Positions 36,501 to 47,645 of a stretch of DNA of 64,000 bases are shown one piece after another. The translations under genes and the position numbers were made by a program. Location of the stretch: assembly GCF_027887165.1 (NCBI RefSeq), contig NC_077230.1:34671351-34735350 (forward strand), read 5' to 3'. The stretch comes from Monodelphis domestica (lineage: Eukaryota; Chordata; Mammalia; Didelphimorphia; Didelphidae). Below the pieces are notes generated by a model that was not told the origin of the DNA, made no database searches, and saw only the letters and a list, made by a program, of their open reading frames with translations. The stretch's first letter is position 1. Each line of letters begins with the position of its first letter.

Positions 36501-39500
36501 TGTTTTGATGACTGCTGCTTTGTAATATAGTTTTAGGTCAGGGACTGCAAGGCCCCCATCATATGTGTTTTTTTTTCATTATTTCCCTGGATATCCTTGA
36601 TCTTTTGTTCTTCCAAATGAACTTTGTTATGGTTTTTCTAAATCAGTGAAGAAGTATTTTGGTAGTTCAATGGGTATGGCACTAAATAGATAAATAAGTT
36701 TGGGTAGGATGGTCATTTTTATTATATTGGCTCGTCCTATCCATGAGCAGTTAATGTTTTTCCATTTGTTCAAGTCTAGTTTTAGTTGTGTGGTGAGTGT
36801 TTTGTAGTTGTGTTCATATAGTTCCTGTGTTTGTCTTGGGAGGTAGATTCCTAGGTATTTTATTTTGTCTAAGGTGATTTTGAATGGGATTTCTCTTTCT
36901 AGTTCTTGCTGCTGAGCTGTGTTGGAGATATATAGAAAAGCTGATGATTTATGTGGGTTTATTTTGTATCCTGCAACTTTGCTAAAGTTGTTGATTATTT
37001 CAATTAGCTTTTTGGTTGAATCTCTAGGATTCTTTAAGTAGACCATCATGTCATCCGCAAAGAGTGATAACTTGGTCTCCTCCTTGCCTATTTTGATGCC
37101 TTCAATTCCTTTATCTTCTCTAATTGCTACTGCTAGTGTTTCTAGTACAATGTCAAATAGTAGAGGTGATAATGGGCATCCTTGTTTCACTCCTGATCTT
37201 ATTGGGAATGCATCTAGTTTATCCCTATTGCAGATGATATTAGCTGTTGGTTTTAGATATATACTGTTTATTATTTTTAGGAATGACCCTTCTATTCCTA
37301 TGCTTTCTAGTGTTTTTAATAGGAATGGGTGTTGTATTTTATCAAAGGCTTTTTCTGCATCTATTGAGATAATCATGTGGTTCTTGCTAGTTTGCTTGTT
37401 GATGTGGTCAATTATGTGGATGGTTTTCCTAATGTTGAACCAGCCCTGCATCCCTGGTATAAATCCTACTTGATCATGGTGAATGATCCTTCTGATCACT
37501 TGCTGGAGTCTTTTTGCTAGTATCCTATTTAAGATTTTTGCATCTATATTCATTAGGGAGATTGGCCTATAGTTTTCTTTCTCTGTTTTTGACCTGCCTG
37601 GTTTTGGAATCAGTACCATGTTTGTGTCGTAAAAGGAGTTTGGTAGAACTCCCTCTTTGCTTATTATGTCAAATAGTTTGTATAGTATTGGGATTAACTG
37701 TTCTCTGAATGTTTGATAGAATTCACAGGTGAATCCATCAGGCCCTGGGGATTTTTTCTTAGGAAGTTCGTTGATGGCTTGATGGATTTCAATTTCTGAT
37801 ATGGGATTATTTAAGAATTCTATTTCCTCTTCTGTTAGTCTAGGCAGTTTGTATTTTTGTATATATTCATCCATTTCTCCTAAATTGGTGTATTTATTGC
37901 CATATAATTGGGCAAAGTAATTTCTAATGATTGCCTTAATTTCCTCCTCATTGGAGGTGCTGTCCACCTTTTCATCTTTAATGCTGTGAATTTGCTTTTC
38001 TTCCTTCCTTTTTTTAATTAGATTGACCAATACTTTGTCTATTTTGTTTGTTTTTTCAAAGTACCAGCTTCTTGTCTTATTTATTAAATTAATAGTTCTA
38101 TCACTTTCGATTTTATTAATTTCTCCCTTAATTTTTAGGATTTCTAATTTGGTTTTCTGCTGGGGGTTTTTAATTTGATCGCTTTCGAGTTTTTTCAATT
38201 GCATTTCCAAGTGATTGATCTCTGCTCTCCCTTGTTTGTTAATATAAGCTTTCAGGGATATGAATTTGCCTCTGATTACCGCTTTGGCTGCATCCCAAAA
38301 GGTTTGAAAGGATGTTTCGCCATTGTCATTTTCCTTGATGAAATTATTAATTGTTTCTATGATTTCTTCTTTAACTAAACGGTTTTGGAGTATCATATTG
38401 TTTAATTTCCAATTGGTTTTAGATTTGGTTTTCCATGTACCATTACTAATCATTATTTTTATTGCCTTGTGATCTGAGAAGGCTGCATTCATTATTTCTG
38501 CTTTTTTGCATTTGTGTGCTATGTTTCTGTGACCTAATGTATGGTCAATTTTTGTGAATGTGCCATGTGGTGCTGAGAAGAAGGTGTATTCCTTTTTATC
38601 CCTATTTATTTTTCTCCATATGTCTATTAATTCTAATTTTTCTAAGATTTCATTCACTTCTTTTACCTCTTTCTTATTTATTTTTTGATTTTATTTATCT
38701 AAATTTGATAATGGTTGGTTTAAGTCTCCCACTAGTATGGTTTTATTGTCTATTTCTTCCTTCAATTCTCCTAGTTTCTCCATTAGAAATTTGGGTGCTA
38801 TATTATTTGGTGCATACATGTTGATTAATGATATTTCCTCGTTGTCTATAGTCCCTTTTAACAAAATATAATTACCTTCCCTATCCCTTTTGATCAGGTC
38901 TATTTTTGCATTGGCTTTATCAGATATCATGATTACCACTCCTGCCTTCTTTCTATCAGTTGAGGCCCAGAAGGTCTTACTCCATCCTTTAATTCTGACC
39001 TTGTGGGTGTCAACCCACCTCATGTGTGTTTCTTGAAGACAACATATGGTAGGGTTTTGGATTCTAATCCATTCTGCTATTCGTCTACGTTTTATGGGTG
39101 AGTTCATCCCATTCACGTTCAAAGTTATGACTGTCATTTGTGGACTCCCTGGCATTTTGATTGCCTTCCCTAATTCTAACCTTTTGTTCATCGGCTCTAC
39201 CTTTTAGTCCAGTGATTTACTTTGAATCAGTCCCCTTGTCCCCTCCCTTGATGTTTCCCTTTTTAGTCCCTCCCTTTTTCTTCCCTCCCCCTCCCCCCTC
39301 TCTTTCCCTCCCTTTTTGTTCTCCCTCTCCCCCTCCCCCCTCTCTTTCCCTCCCTTTTTGTTCTCCCTCTCCCCCTACCCCCCTCGGTTTTCCCTTCTCC
39401 TTACCCTTGTTCGGTAAGATAGAATTCAAGATCCCAATGGATCTGGATGTTTTTCCCTCTCAGAGTTGATTTCCCTGAGATTGAGGTTTAAGTAAAAAAA

Positions 39501-42245
39501 AAAAAACCCTCTCTTCCTCTCCTTCTTATAGGAGTTTTCTTCCCCTCCCCTTCCCATGTGAATCTTTGTGTGAGAACGATTATTCTATTTGGTCTTTCTT
39601 TACCCCCTATTTATAAATTACATTTTCCCCACATATTAGTATACATAGATTGATATAAATGTAGTCCTTATAGAAGAGAGTTTGAGTAAAAGAAAATAAC
39701 ATTTTTCCCCTTTCCTTAATATTTACCTTTTCAGGTATTCCTTGCTCTTTGATTTTCGGTATCAAACTTTCCACAGAGCTCTGGTCTTTTCTTTGCAAAA
39801 AGTTGGAAGTCTTCTATTTTGTTGAATGCCCATACTTTCCCTTGGAAGTATATAGTCAGTTTTGCTGGGTAGCTGATTCTTGGTTGGAGACCCAGCTCTC
39901 TTGCCTTTCTGAAGATCATGCTCCATGCCTTACGATCATTCAGAGTAGAACTTGCAAGGTCTTGTGTGACCCTGATTGGCATTCCTTTATATCTAAATTG
40001 TCTTTTTCTGGCTTCCTGTAGGATTTTTTCTTTTGTTTGATAGCTTTGGAATTTGGCAATTACATTCCTGGGAGTTGTCTTTTGGGGGTTTAGTGTAGAA
40101 GGTGTTCTGTGAGCTCTGTCAGTGGCTGTATTGCCCCCTTGTTCTAGAATCTCTGGGCAATTTTCTTTGATTATATCTTGTATCACCATGTCCAGTTTGG
40201 TGTTTATTTCTGGCTTTTCTGGGAGTCCAATTATTCTTAAATTTTCTCTTCTCCCTCTATTTTCCAGATCTATCACCTTGTCGGTGAGATATTTTATGTT
40301 CTCTTCTAATTTCTTGGTGTTTTGGCTTTGCTTTATTAGTTCTTGCTTTAAAGCCTGGTTTTCTTTTACAGTTTGGTCAAACTGGTTTTGTAGATGCATG
40401 AATTTCTTTTGCATTATTTCCCACTTTTCCTCCCAGAGGGCTTCCATCTTTTTGGTCATTTCTGATTCAAATTCTTCATGGGTTTGTGGAGAGTTTCTAT
40501 TTCCTTTGGAAGATTTTAGAGAATTTTCTTGTATATCTTCTTCTATCTGCTCTGTATTTTGTATTTTGGCTCCATAGAATGTGTCTAAAGTCGCCCCTTT
40601 CTTCTTATTTTTCTTGGTATTTTGGGGCTTCTGTGCTTCTGTGGAGTTTGCTGCCGTCTCTGAATGTGGAGGATTAGCTTTTCTTATCTCTGTCTGGTTA
40701 TCAGAGGCTTTAGTCCCGGACAGATTGTCCCTTCTATGAGCTTTCCCTGAGTTAAACTGAATATGCCTCACTGGAACTGGAATGGAAGGGTAGGACCACG
40801 AGGCCACACTCTCCCCCTGGCTCGCTTTCCGGAAGTTGCCTTCAGAATCGCTGGCTGTGAGGCTGTTTCCTCGGCCTGCGGGGGGATGGGCTGCAGCTAA
40901 CCCAAGCTCTGAGGGCAAGGACTTTCACTGAGACTTGGATAGCAGGATCCAGCCCGTGAGGCTGTTTTGCCCGCCCTGAGGGTTGCTGTTGTTTCGACCA
41001 GCTCTCTGCAGCGGAAGCCCCAGGCAGTAACTTTCACCCGGACTCGGGTAGAAGGCCCTGAGGGTTGTGGTTCGGAGGACTCTGCTCTCTGAGCCCGGCC
41101 AGGCTGCGGCTTCCGGGAGCCTTGGACTCTGCGCTCCTACCCCTGAGGTCCGAGTGATCTCGGGTTCTGGCTTTTGAGGGGAGCCATACCTTTTGAACCG
41201 GGTCCAGGTGTAGGAGGAGGGTTCCCAGGGTCTGTGCTGTTGATCGTTTTGAATTTCGGCGCCTTAGGAGCTTTTGGTTTGAGATCGGTTGGGAAGGGTT
41301 TTCCGGAGATCTGAGCTTTAGCTTTCTCTAAGCCGCCATCTATTGAGCCATCATTCTTTTTTTTTTTAAGAATTCTATGTATTAACAAACACTGGAAAGC
41401 AGAAAAGGAATATTTTAATTTTTGACCAGGCAGATTAACTTCACTGAAACAGATTAAAAAACAGTAATCATGGGAAATGGCAAGCTTTCATTTTATTTAT
41501 AGTAAATACAATATCAATATTTTAAGCTTTAAATATCAAATATTGGTTAGAATAGCATCTTTGTCATTGACTAGAGGTACTAGAGGAATATGATAATTGA
41601 CTGCACAAAACCCTGAAATATATTCTACTTGGATTCATTTGCCACATAAGAAAATATTAGGAGGATTTTTTAAAATGTAGCTTCTTTCACAATTATTTCT
41701 AAAATGTTCCTAATGTATTCTACTTAAGTACCTCTAAGCTGTAAATTTCTGATATTCTGGGTTCTTCAATTTGAAGACAAATGAAAATTATGCAATTAAA
41801 AATAATAAAAAAAAATGTATAGTGTTTCAAATGCAACCATCTCTGGGCTCCCAACCAGTTAAGCAAATAAAAATTAATAGATGAGAAATGTAGCTTCAAG
41901 TATAATTATGATACCAATAAGAAGGACCAACACTCTTCTTAGAAAAGATAGTTTTTATGTGAATTCCTTAATGCATTTTAGAGTTCTACAATGTAATTTT
42001 TTTACTTCATTCAGAGATATTGAATATTTTCCTAATGTTGTAAAATCTGAGTTCTTCAGAAATGATACTTAATTTAATGTTCAGGCTCATTATGTAAAGA
42101 GTTATAAAATATATTCATTTGAATGCATGCATGTAAAGTAACAGCTTTCATTTTTTTTCCAAAGTGCATTGGAATCACTAAGAAGAGAGATCGCAAGAAA
42201 ATCCTTAAGGGAATTAAGAAAATTCAACAGACAGAAAAAAATTAA
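24491..42245 (+). CDS. Neurabin-like gene, module B: diverged paralogue of module A (exons B1-B6)
   Basis: Six exons colinear with A1-A6: 24491-24587, 25701-25833, 33179-33281, 34082-34178, 34394-34531 (or from 34356) and 42165-42245. With the 34394 acceptor they form one open frame of about 215 residues: a charged helix, a linker, the KKHDKQVKN block and a SAM domain. All donors and acceptors are GT/AG, and coding blocks are better conserved than the introns. No PDZ-type exon is seen between A6 and B1. B may be an alternative 3' end of the upstream gene (phases allow C5 or its equivalent to join B1), a separate gene with an unseen start, or a decaying copy. The open frames argue against simple decay, but there is no direct evidence of transcription. 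Confidence 0.65.
24596..24642. repeat. TA-rich inverted repeat after exon B1
   Basis: acagttca(TA)n ... (TA)n tgaactgt forms a stem of about 20 bp starting 9 bp after the exon. Confidence 0.75.
25701..25833 (+). CDS. Exon B2 (short acidic linker)
   Basis: A 133-nt exon with an acaaatttcag acceptor and gtaaga donor, ending one base into a codon as A2 does. It encodes [15 protein letters not shown], then QPEETVKED and [13 protein letters not shown]. It lacks 26 in-frame residues relative to A2. Confidence 0.68.
26040..30000 (-). mobile_element. Old, long LINE-1, antisense, in intron B2-B3
   Basis: From 3' UTR (26040-26340) through a deleted ORF2 (26340-28290), ORF1 coiled-coil/RRM region (28290-28900) and a second open ORF1-like stretch (29153-29563, 136 codons; [15 protein letters not shown]) to a 5' region near 30000. 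The ORF1 N-terminus differs from the young LINE-1 at 39.7-40.9 kb, so this is a different, older subfamily. Its 3' end is shared with module A at 5870. Confidence 0.78.
30090..30185. repeat. TA/CA-rich simple repeat
   Basis: Runs of acatatacacatatgtac and related units. Confidence 0.85.
30250..30360 (+). mobile_element. LINE-2 3' tail
   Basis: ctccttgatagcagagattg ... tgtatccttggtgctgtacc ... tgattgttgactt follows the known LINE-2 tail order. Confidence 0.6.
30361..31975. other. Intron B2-B3, nothing recognised
   Basis: Single-copy AT-rich DNA with a short catata simple repeat at ~31495-31530. No exon with matching phase was found. Confidence 0.45.
31976..33178 (+). other. Intron stretch conserved between modules A and B
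   Basis: Homologous to ~7350-8557 (e.g. tggcaaataagttagagatg against tggcaaatagagaaggtttc). It includes a MIR3-like patch at 32890-33010. Confidence 0.6.
33179..33281 (+). CDS. Exon B3
   Basis: A 103-nt exon with a catattcttag acceptor and gtaaga donor and phases identical to A3. It encodes [28 protein letters not shown] and FSWF. It is three codons shorter than A3. Confidence 0.7.
34082..34178 (+). CDS. Exon B4
   Basis: A 97-nt exon with a gatgattctag acceptor and gtaaat donor, the same length and phase as A4. It encodes [20 protein letters not shown] and EETDLK. Confidence 0.72.
34394..34531 (+). CDS. Exon B5 (SAM core, probable shifted acceptor)
   Basis: The acceptor matching A5 is at 34355/34356, but from there the frame closes before the SAM region, because the segment up to the conserved Trp codon is 53 nt against 57 in A5. 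A second AG at 34392-34393, after a pyrimidine-rich run (ctctgcttcttttataccccaaag), opens a phase-0 exon of exactly 46 codons. It reads [20 protein letters not shown] and continues to [11 protein letters not shown], with a gtaagc donor. Use of this acceptor would restore the frame at the cost of the V-L-D-D linker. RNA evidence is needed to choose between a rescued and a dead exon. Confidence 0.6.
34795..34970 (-). mobile_element. CORE-SINE, antisense
   Basis: Antisense opossum SINE (gcaatgtgaggcaagtgact ... gaaaccaggacctcttttct). Its head end was used as the LINE-1 target at 34955. Confidence 0.75.
35349..39191 (-). pseudogene. LINE-1 ORF2 (endonuclease/reverse transcriptase), disrupted
   Basis: The full span of about 1281 codons is present. 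The endonuclease part (39191-38691) shows [15 protein letters not shown] and VGDLNQPLS, and ends at an in-frame TAA at 38688-38690. The RT part resumes in the same frame (38657-36627) with [16 protein letters not shown] and FADDMMVYL. Near 36.64-36.56 kb a one-base shift in an A run and a compensating shift take ~20 codons out of frame. The C-terminal third (36347-35349) is open again. GDLN replaces the usual GDFN. So one nonsense and one local double frameshift break an otherwise young ORF2. Confidence 0.92.
39731..40918 (-). CDS. LINE-1 ORF1 (RNA-binding chaperone protein)
   Basis: An open frame of 395 codons with no ATG at the upstream end (the first in-frame codons after the preceding stop are TTG CCC TCA). 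It has an acidic/polar N-terminal part, a coiled coil (about residues 150-220; [23 protein letters not shown]), the RRM region ([13 protein letters not shown]) and the C-terminal domain ([17 protein letters not shown]). Its length is similar to other mammalian ORF1p. The protein binds LINE-1 RNA as a trimer. Lack of an initiating ATG suggests the copy is not fully competent. Confidence 0.85.
   Translation of the reverse strand: MPSELGLAAAHPPAGRGNSLTASDSEGNFRKASQGESVASWSYPSIPVPVRHIQFNSGKAHRRDNLSGTKASDNQTEIRKANPPHSETAANSTEAQKPQNTKKNKKKGATLDTFYGAKIQNTEQIEEDIQENSLKSSKGNRNSPQTHEEFESEMTKKMEALWEEKWEIMQKKFMHLQNQFDQTVKENQALKQELIKQSQNTKKLEENIKYLTDKVIDLENRGRRENLRIIGLPEKPEINTKLDMVIQDIIKENCPEILEQGGNTATDRAHRTPSTLNPQKTTPRNVIAKFQSYQTKEKILQEARKRQFRYKGMPIRVTQDLASSTLNDRKAWSMIFRKARELGLQPRISYPAKLTIYFQGKVWAFNKIEDFQLFAKKRPELCGKFDTENQRARNT
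42165..42245 (+). CDS. Exon B6 (SAM last helix, stop codon)
   Basis: Acceptor catttttttttccaaag followed by 26 codons and TAA. It encodes [20 protein letters not shown] and a six-residue tail. It completes the SAM begun in B5. The I-G-I-T loop is closer to a canonical SAM than the E-I-E-V of A6. Confidence 0.72.
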   Translation, partial: CIGITKKRDRKKILKGIKKIQQTEKN

Positions 42246-43030
42246 TACAATCTAACAATTAAATATATCAAAAAGATAATTCTGGAAGATACAGCAAAAA
42301 TGAGAAAAATATAATTACATGATATTTACCTTTAATCTACTACTTCAACATATTATTTTGATATAGAATAATTTTTCATAGTTGAAAAATTATTAATATC
42401 ATCCATAATAAGCATTACATATATTATACTGTATTTCTGAATAAACTGATTATAATATACACATATGCTCTCATTTTTGTAGGAAATAGATATGGAATTT
42501 CCTCAGTACAACTGAAAGAATAGTGCCAAAAGCAATTTTCCTAGTATAACAGAAACTCTTAGATGTTTTCAATCTTGTTCAACTTTTCATTACCTCTGCC
42601 TAGACCACCTGTAAAAAATCTGCCTCAAACATTGAATTGTTGCTTTCTTATTGTCCCAGAGTCCTTAATAGACATTAATTGCAGAACCTTAATGTTCTTC
42701 TCTCCAACTCCAGCCCTCTCTATTCTTTGTTAATTTTGCTTCAGAATCCAAATATGAACAAAAGAAATAAATGTATATAAAAATTTATACATATAATAAA
42801 TATATATCTATAAGGTATATATGATATGTGTGTGTGCATACATATATATTGCCCATGAGACCTCCTTCTTACCTTCTCCCATTAACTACTACATTGACTT
42901 CTCCATAGTTTTTTGGTCATAATACTCTCCAAATCATAGCTCAAGTGCTCCAAAATACTGTTTTACATTTATCAATCTGTTAAAGAATGTTATTCAGTTA
43001 AACCAATGGCCAACGAGGTGCTTTTGTTGT
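42246..43030. other. 3' flank of module B
   Basis: Homologous to the flank of module A up to ~42990; it contains one minisatellite-like unit (~42310-42370) and a TA/TG simple stretch at ~42780-42850. Confidence 0.5.
42440..42445 (+). promoter_or_regulatory. Candidate poly(A) signal of module B
   Basis: AATAAA about 195 bp after the B6 stop, in the stretch homologous to the 3' flank of module A. It is a single hexamer and no downstream GU element was assessed. Confidence 0.4.
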
Positions 43031-43711
43031 CCTCTCCCAGGACAATACTCTTTAACAACTCTGCCCACTTCTGCTCCCAAAGAGATAAAAGGAAAACGTG
43101 CTTTAGGACATCGACAACATGAAGCAATAGTTGTAAAGAGTGAAGAACTATAGAAACATGCATGGACTATACGCTATAGCACCCTTGAGCTATTTAGCTT
43201 TAGAATCTTTGTTTTTTAATTCTTACTATAAGCTTTTAATAGACACAAGGATCATTTGTTTTAGTTTTGTTTTTAGACCTGTGGCCTGAAGGAGCCATGT
43301 GCACTAGGAAAGAAAATAGGAAAAGTTACTTGGTTTAGAGGATCATATGTATCATCTAAGTTTCCCTAGTGCATATGGAAATATAAATGATCCAAGATAA
43401 TTTCTTGGGATCTGAGAATGTCCATGAGAATAATAATCCACAGGAAGATCTCCATTGACTGCTGCTGCTGAAAGTAAGGACAAACCTGAGAACACAATGA
43501 CAGTTTTATTCTAAAGGCTAAAGCCAGAGATAGGGACTTGTGTATTTCTAAAGGGACCGACTTCTGTAGGCATGATGTGGCCTAGGAAGAAGAATCAAAT
43601 TTCAGTTCAACAGGACTAAAACAATAGGAGATTCAAGAATGCCTGATTCCCTTTTACATGTGAATAAATTCTGTCACAAAGGTAAGTTTAATTAGAAGTT
43701 AAGGTGGCAGC

Positions 43712-43713
<2 letters not shown>

Positions 43714-43760
<47 letters not shown>
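43714..43760. repeat. (GT)n microsatellite
   Basis: About 23 GT dinucleotides. Confidence 0.98.
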
Positions 43761-43761
<1 letters not shown>

Positions 43762-44661
43762 GAATCATTTTCAATTGCAAACAATAGTTAATACTAAATC
43801 TAGGAGGAGATAGGAAATCTTTACAGACTACTGTGTAGAAAGACAGACATAAGGTGACATAGTTATACCTTTCTTTGAAAGCTCAATGCTGGAAGCACTG
43901 GATTAGGGAAGGATATGGCAGATTTTGCAGCAATAATGCAGGCTTCAGGGGAGAAAGACCTGCTAAGAAGTTTTGTGTGACAGAAGGGCAGGCCATGTTA
44001 GAGAGAAATGTTGGAAACGTCTCCACAGATAAGCTTTGACAACTGGCTGGATGGAGGAGGAAAGATGGACTGAGCCTGTGAAGAAGACAATAGTTGGTGA
44101 GGCAGGATGATGAAATAGTGAGAGAGAGAAGAGGAAGAGGGGAGATTTTCTGATTAGAAAATAAGAATTTCAGCTTTGGAAATACTGAATATCAGATGTT
44201 TATAGGACAATGGTATAATTTAGAGAGGCATCACCTACCAAAAATTCCAGACTGGGATCTGGAAAGCTTACCACAATCTCAACACCCAAAGATTAAAGTC
44301 CAAATATTTGGAGAACCAAAAAAAAAAAAAAAACCACCCCAATATACTTCTTTTTCACTGTCCTCTGATCAGGACTGATCTTCCTTCACCACTCTGCCTA
44401 CTGCTGCTGTCATAGAGCTAGAGAAAACATGCTTTTTGATGTCAGCAATAATTCATATTAGCTGTTAGGAGTGGAGCTATGTGGAAACGTGAGAGTGGTT
44501 TGGGTTCCTGAGTTGATTACATTACAAAATTCCTTTAAAAAATCTTTTTCTCAACACTTTTCACATTTACATAAAAGGTTTTTATTCTTTTTAATTTTAC
44601 ATAGTTACAAGAGCCTTAGTTTAAAAGCCCTGGTTCACTTAAAAAATAAAACAAACAAAAA

Positions 44662-44837
44662 ACCCTTACCTTCTCACTTAGAATCAATGCTGTGTATAGT
44701 TTCCACAGCAGAAGAGTGGTAAGGGCTAGTCAATGGGGTTTAAGTGACTTGCCCAGGGTCACCAAGCTAGGAAGTGTCTGCGGACACATTTGAACCCAGG
44801 ACTTGGCTCTCAATTCATCGAGTCACCCAACTGCCTC
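44662..44837 (-). mobile_element. CORE-SINE, antisense
   Basis: cccttaccttctcacttaga ... cagcagaagagtggtaaggg ... gtgacttgcccagggtcacc ... cccaactgcctcc. Confidence 0.9.
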
Positions 44838-45499
44838 CAAACTGGTTCATTCTTGAAAGAAAATTGAAAAAAGTTACTTTTCTTTTGATGAGTTACATGA
44901 ATGATTCCAGTCATCCAAGTATCCCTGAAACTCATAAATTCTTTTAGATGGTTTCTGAGGAACTGAAGCTAACATGAGAAAAATGTTCCCTAGAAACTTA
45001 CCCAGTCACCTGTGGGGAAACAATAACAGCAGATTCTAAAGAATGCCAGAAAAAGGAGTCCATGGATTTGTAAGAATACATATTTCTATATATATGATAT
45101 GTCTGAGGAAGCAGAGACAGTTCTGTTCTTGCTACCTCTGGGCTAAGCCATATTATCCTCCTTGAGGGCTGGTTGTTTCTCTCAAGCTCGGTGCCCACCA
45201 TAAATACTTGTTGGCTAACTGGATTGATAAATGGAATTGTTTACACACTCGTTGCTAGGGGAGCTTGTTTTGAAACTTAGGAAGTAAAATTATGTAAGTC
45301 TCAAGAAAGAAAAAGAAGTCTAAATATTAAATGTATAAAGGTGGTAAAATGGAAAGATTGGTAGGCCTAAGCTGAGGTATCTGTTAACTTTTACTGCTGC
45401 TTTTTGACTGCTGGCTGACCATTCTGAGTTTCAAGGCAACTGAAGAGTTGATTCAAAAGAAATGACTGGTGGTTCCCTTAAGAGGGCCAAACACTCAAC

Positions 45500-45612
45500 A
45501 GCCAATAAGAGATCATAGAACATAGAACAACTGTCAGGTTACCAAGGAATCAGGAGGATTATAAATAAAGGGAGGAGACTGGGGAGGTCATTCCTGCAAA
45601 GGAAACCAAGGA
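45500..45612 (+). promoter_or_regulatory. Promoter-like CCAAT and TATA boxes, 2.4 kb upstream of exon C1
   Basis: CCAAT at 45502-45506 and TATAAATA at 45560-45567, 58 bp apart, followed after ~45 bp by aaggag|gtagga, a possible donor. It could start a short noncoding first exon spliced to C1, whose in-frame Met codons (48104, 48107) would then begin the protein. It could equally be an LTR promoter remnant or chance. Confidence 0.25.
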
Positions 45613-46129
45613 GGTAGGATGTGTTAAGGATTGGAAGGGTGGCAGTTTGATAAATTGTGGAATTATTTGTTTTAGAGTAGTTGCTGGGGATTTCTTTTTC
45701 TTGTGGAATGGTTTGATATGGAATTGGTGATTTTTGATGTATACATTTTTAAAAAATATTGATAAACAGAATTCTAAAGGGGATCTCAGAGATTTTGTCC
45801 ATTTTCAAAGGAATTGAAGATTATTGAGGAATCTATAAATATTATAAAATACTATGGCAGGTTCCAGGGGGAAATATATCCTAACCAATATCTTCTAAAG
45901 TGTTTTCTTTTTTATTTTAATTCTTTCTCTTTTTAACTTTTAAACATTACTTCATGTTTTCTGTTTCATATGATTTTCACAATTTTGGTCAGTCCTCTAG
46001 TGAAAAAATATAAGAATATTGGGGAAAGAAGGAGTGGGATAAATCGTGGAAATTCATCTTTATATAAATATTTAGAAACAGAAACCAATCTATATGTATG
46101 TACTACATTTAAATAAATATATATAAGTC
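45613..46129. other. No feature recognised
   Basis: AT-rich single-copy DNA. Confidence 0.4.
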
Positions 46130-47645
46130 TGAATATAAAGATTATATCCAATTAATATCAATTATTAATTAATGATCATCAATTAGTAAATGTCACTAAT
46201 CAATAATTGATTAATTAATGATCATCAATGTGTAATAATGAAAAATTAATAATTGGTTAATATAAATTATTTATTATAAACCACTAAATTATTGAATTAT
46301 TTTATTTTTATTTATATACATTTAATTAATTTATTTATTTTTAATAAATTTTATTTTTATATATTTATATATTATTTATTAAATTGTTTATTTTAATTTA
46401 TTTTAATATAATTTATTAATTCATTTAATTTAATTTTTAAAGTAAATTTAATTCAATTATTCATTAAAATAATAAATACAATATAATATTATTTATTAAT
46501 TAGTGACAGCCATTAATTGATGACCATTAATTAATAACTGGCAATGATTACTATTTTTAACCATCATTAATATTAAACAATTATTGATTAATCAGCATTG
46601 ATTAATAATTAATCTTAATCAATTGATCATTAATGATTATTAATGAATCTATCCATGATCATTGATTACTAATTATATTAAGTGAATTTAATGGATGGTC
46701 ATTAATTAATAATTGATCATGATTATTATTCATAATAATTATTAAGTGATATTAAGTAATTATTGATTAACGAGGATTGACATTAATTATTTTATAGTCA
46801 TTATTATTAATTACATCAAAAAATTATTGATTTATTTCATGAATTAATATTAACCAATTATTATTTGATAGTGTTTAATAATTAATATTAACAGATTATT
46901 GATGATCATCAATTTATCCTTATTAAATAATTGTTTAATATTAAATAATAATGATTGTGGAAAATAATAATTAATAATGATCATCAATTAGTATATGTCC
47001 CTAATTAATAATTGATTAATATTAATTATTGATTATTAAATTATTGTATTTTAGAGTATATTTAATTGATTTATTTATTTTTAAATACATTTTCTTTTTA
47101 CATATGTATATATAAATATATTTTATACATTTTTAAATTTAATATAATTTATTTATTTATTTATTTAATTTAACTTTTAAATCAATTTATATAAAGTATT
47201 TATTAACTTATTAAAATAGTAAAGAATTAATAATTAAATATTGATGATATTATTACTAATTAATAACAATTGCTAATTAATTATTATTTATTAATAATCT
47301 TTTAGTATTTATTATTAATTAATTAACAATAATTAATGATTGATTCTTAATAATTATTATAAGTAATCAATATAAATTATTAATTAATGGTTGAGAATTA
47401 ATAGTCAATTAATAACAATTATTAATTAATAACAATTATTAATGATAATCAATCAATAATTGATTGTGTAATAATTAAATTATTATAATATAATGTGTTA
47501 TGTTGTATAAATATAATAATATGATAGGATAGGATAGGATAGGATATAATCATTATATTATAAATTTTGATTAATTGAAAATAATAATTTATTAATGATC
47601 ATTAATAATTAGAATTCATTAATTAATATTAATATTTAATTAACA
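46130..47645. repeat. 1.5-kb extremely AT-rich ATTAAT-type block
   Basis: Degenerate tandem patterns of attaattaat, gatcatcaatta and taataattgattaat, nearly devoid of G and C. A short (GGATA)n run lies at ~47526-47545. It resembles a scaffold-attachment or unwinding element by composition only. Confidence 0.85.

Larger units (their letters stand above)
34999..41340 (-). mobile_element. Nearly full-length LINE-1 (L1_MD type), antisense
   Basis: About 6.3 kb on the minus strand: 5' UTR from 41340 beginning gatggcggc, GC-rich with CpGs; ORF1 40918-39731; a ~540-bp purine-rich (sense strand) spacer; ORF2 39191-35349; 3' UTR and A tail at ~35000. It is bounded by 43-44-bp target duplications (34955-34998 and 41341-41383), which differ by one base and one T. 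It lies in intron B5-B6 opposite to the gene and is absent from module A. It is clearly younger than the A/B duplication. Confidence 0.95.
43035..44990. repeat. Possible old local duplication
   Basis: 43035-43180 and 44355-44490 share an order of short blocks (caactctgcccacttctgct against caccactctgcctactgctg, then aaaacgtgcttt against aaaacatgcttt). Weaker similarity follows. No coding frame is shared. Confidence 0.35.

Noticed and set aside
39161-39469. 102-codon Pro/Ser-rich plus-strand frame
   Set aside because: It is the antisense of the LINE-1 inter-ORF purine-rich spacer.
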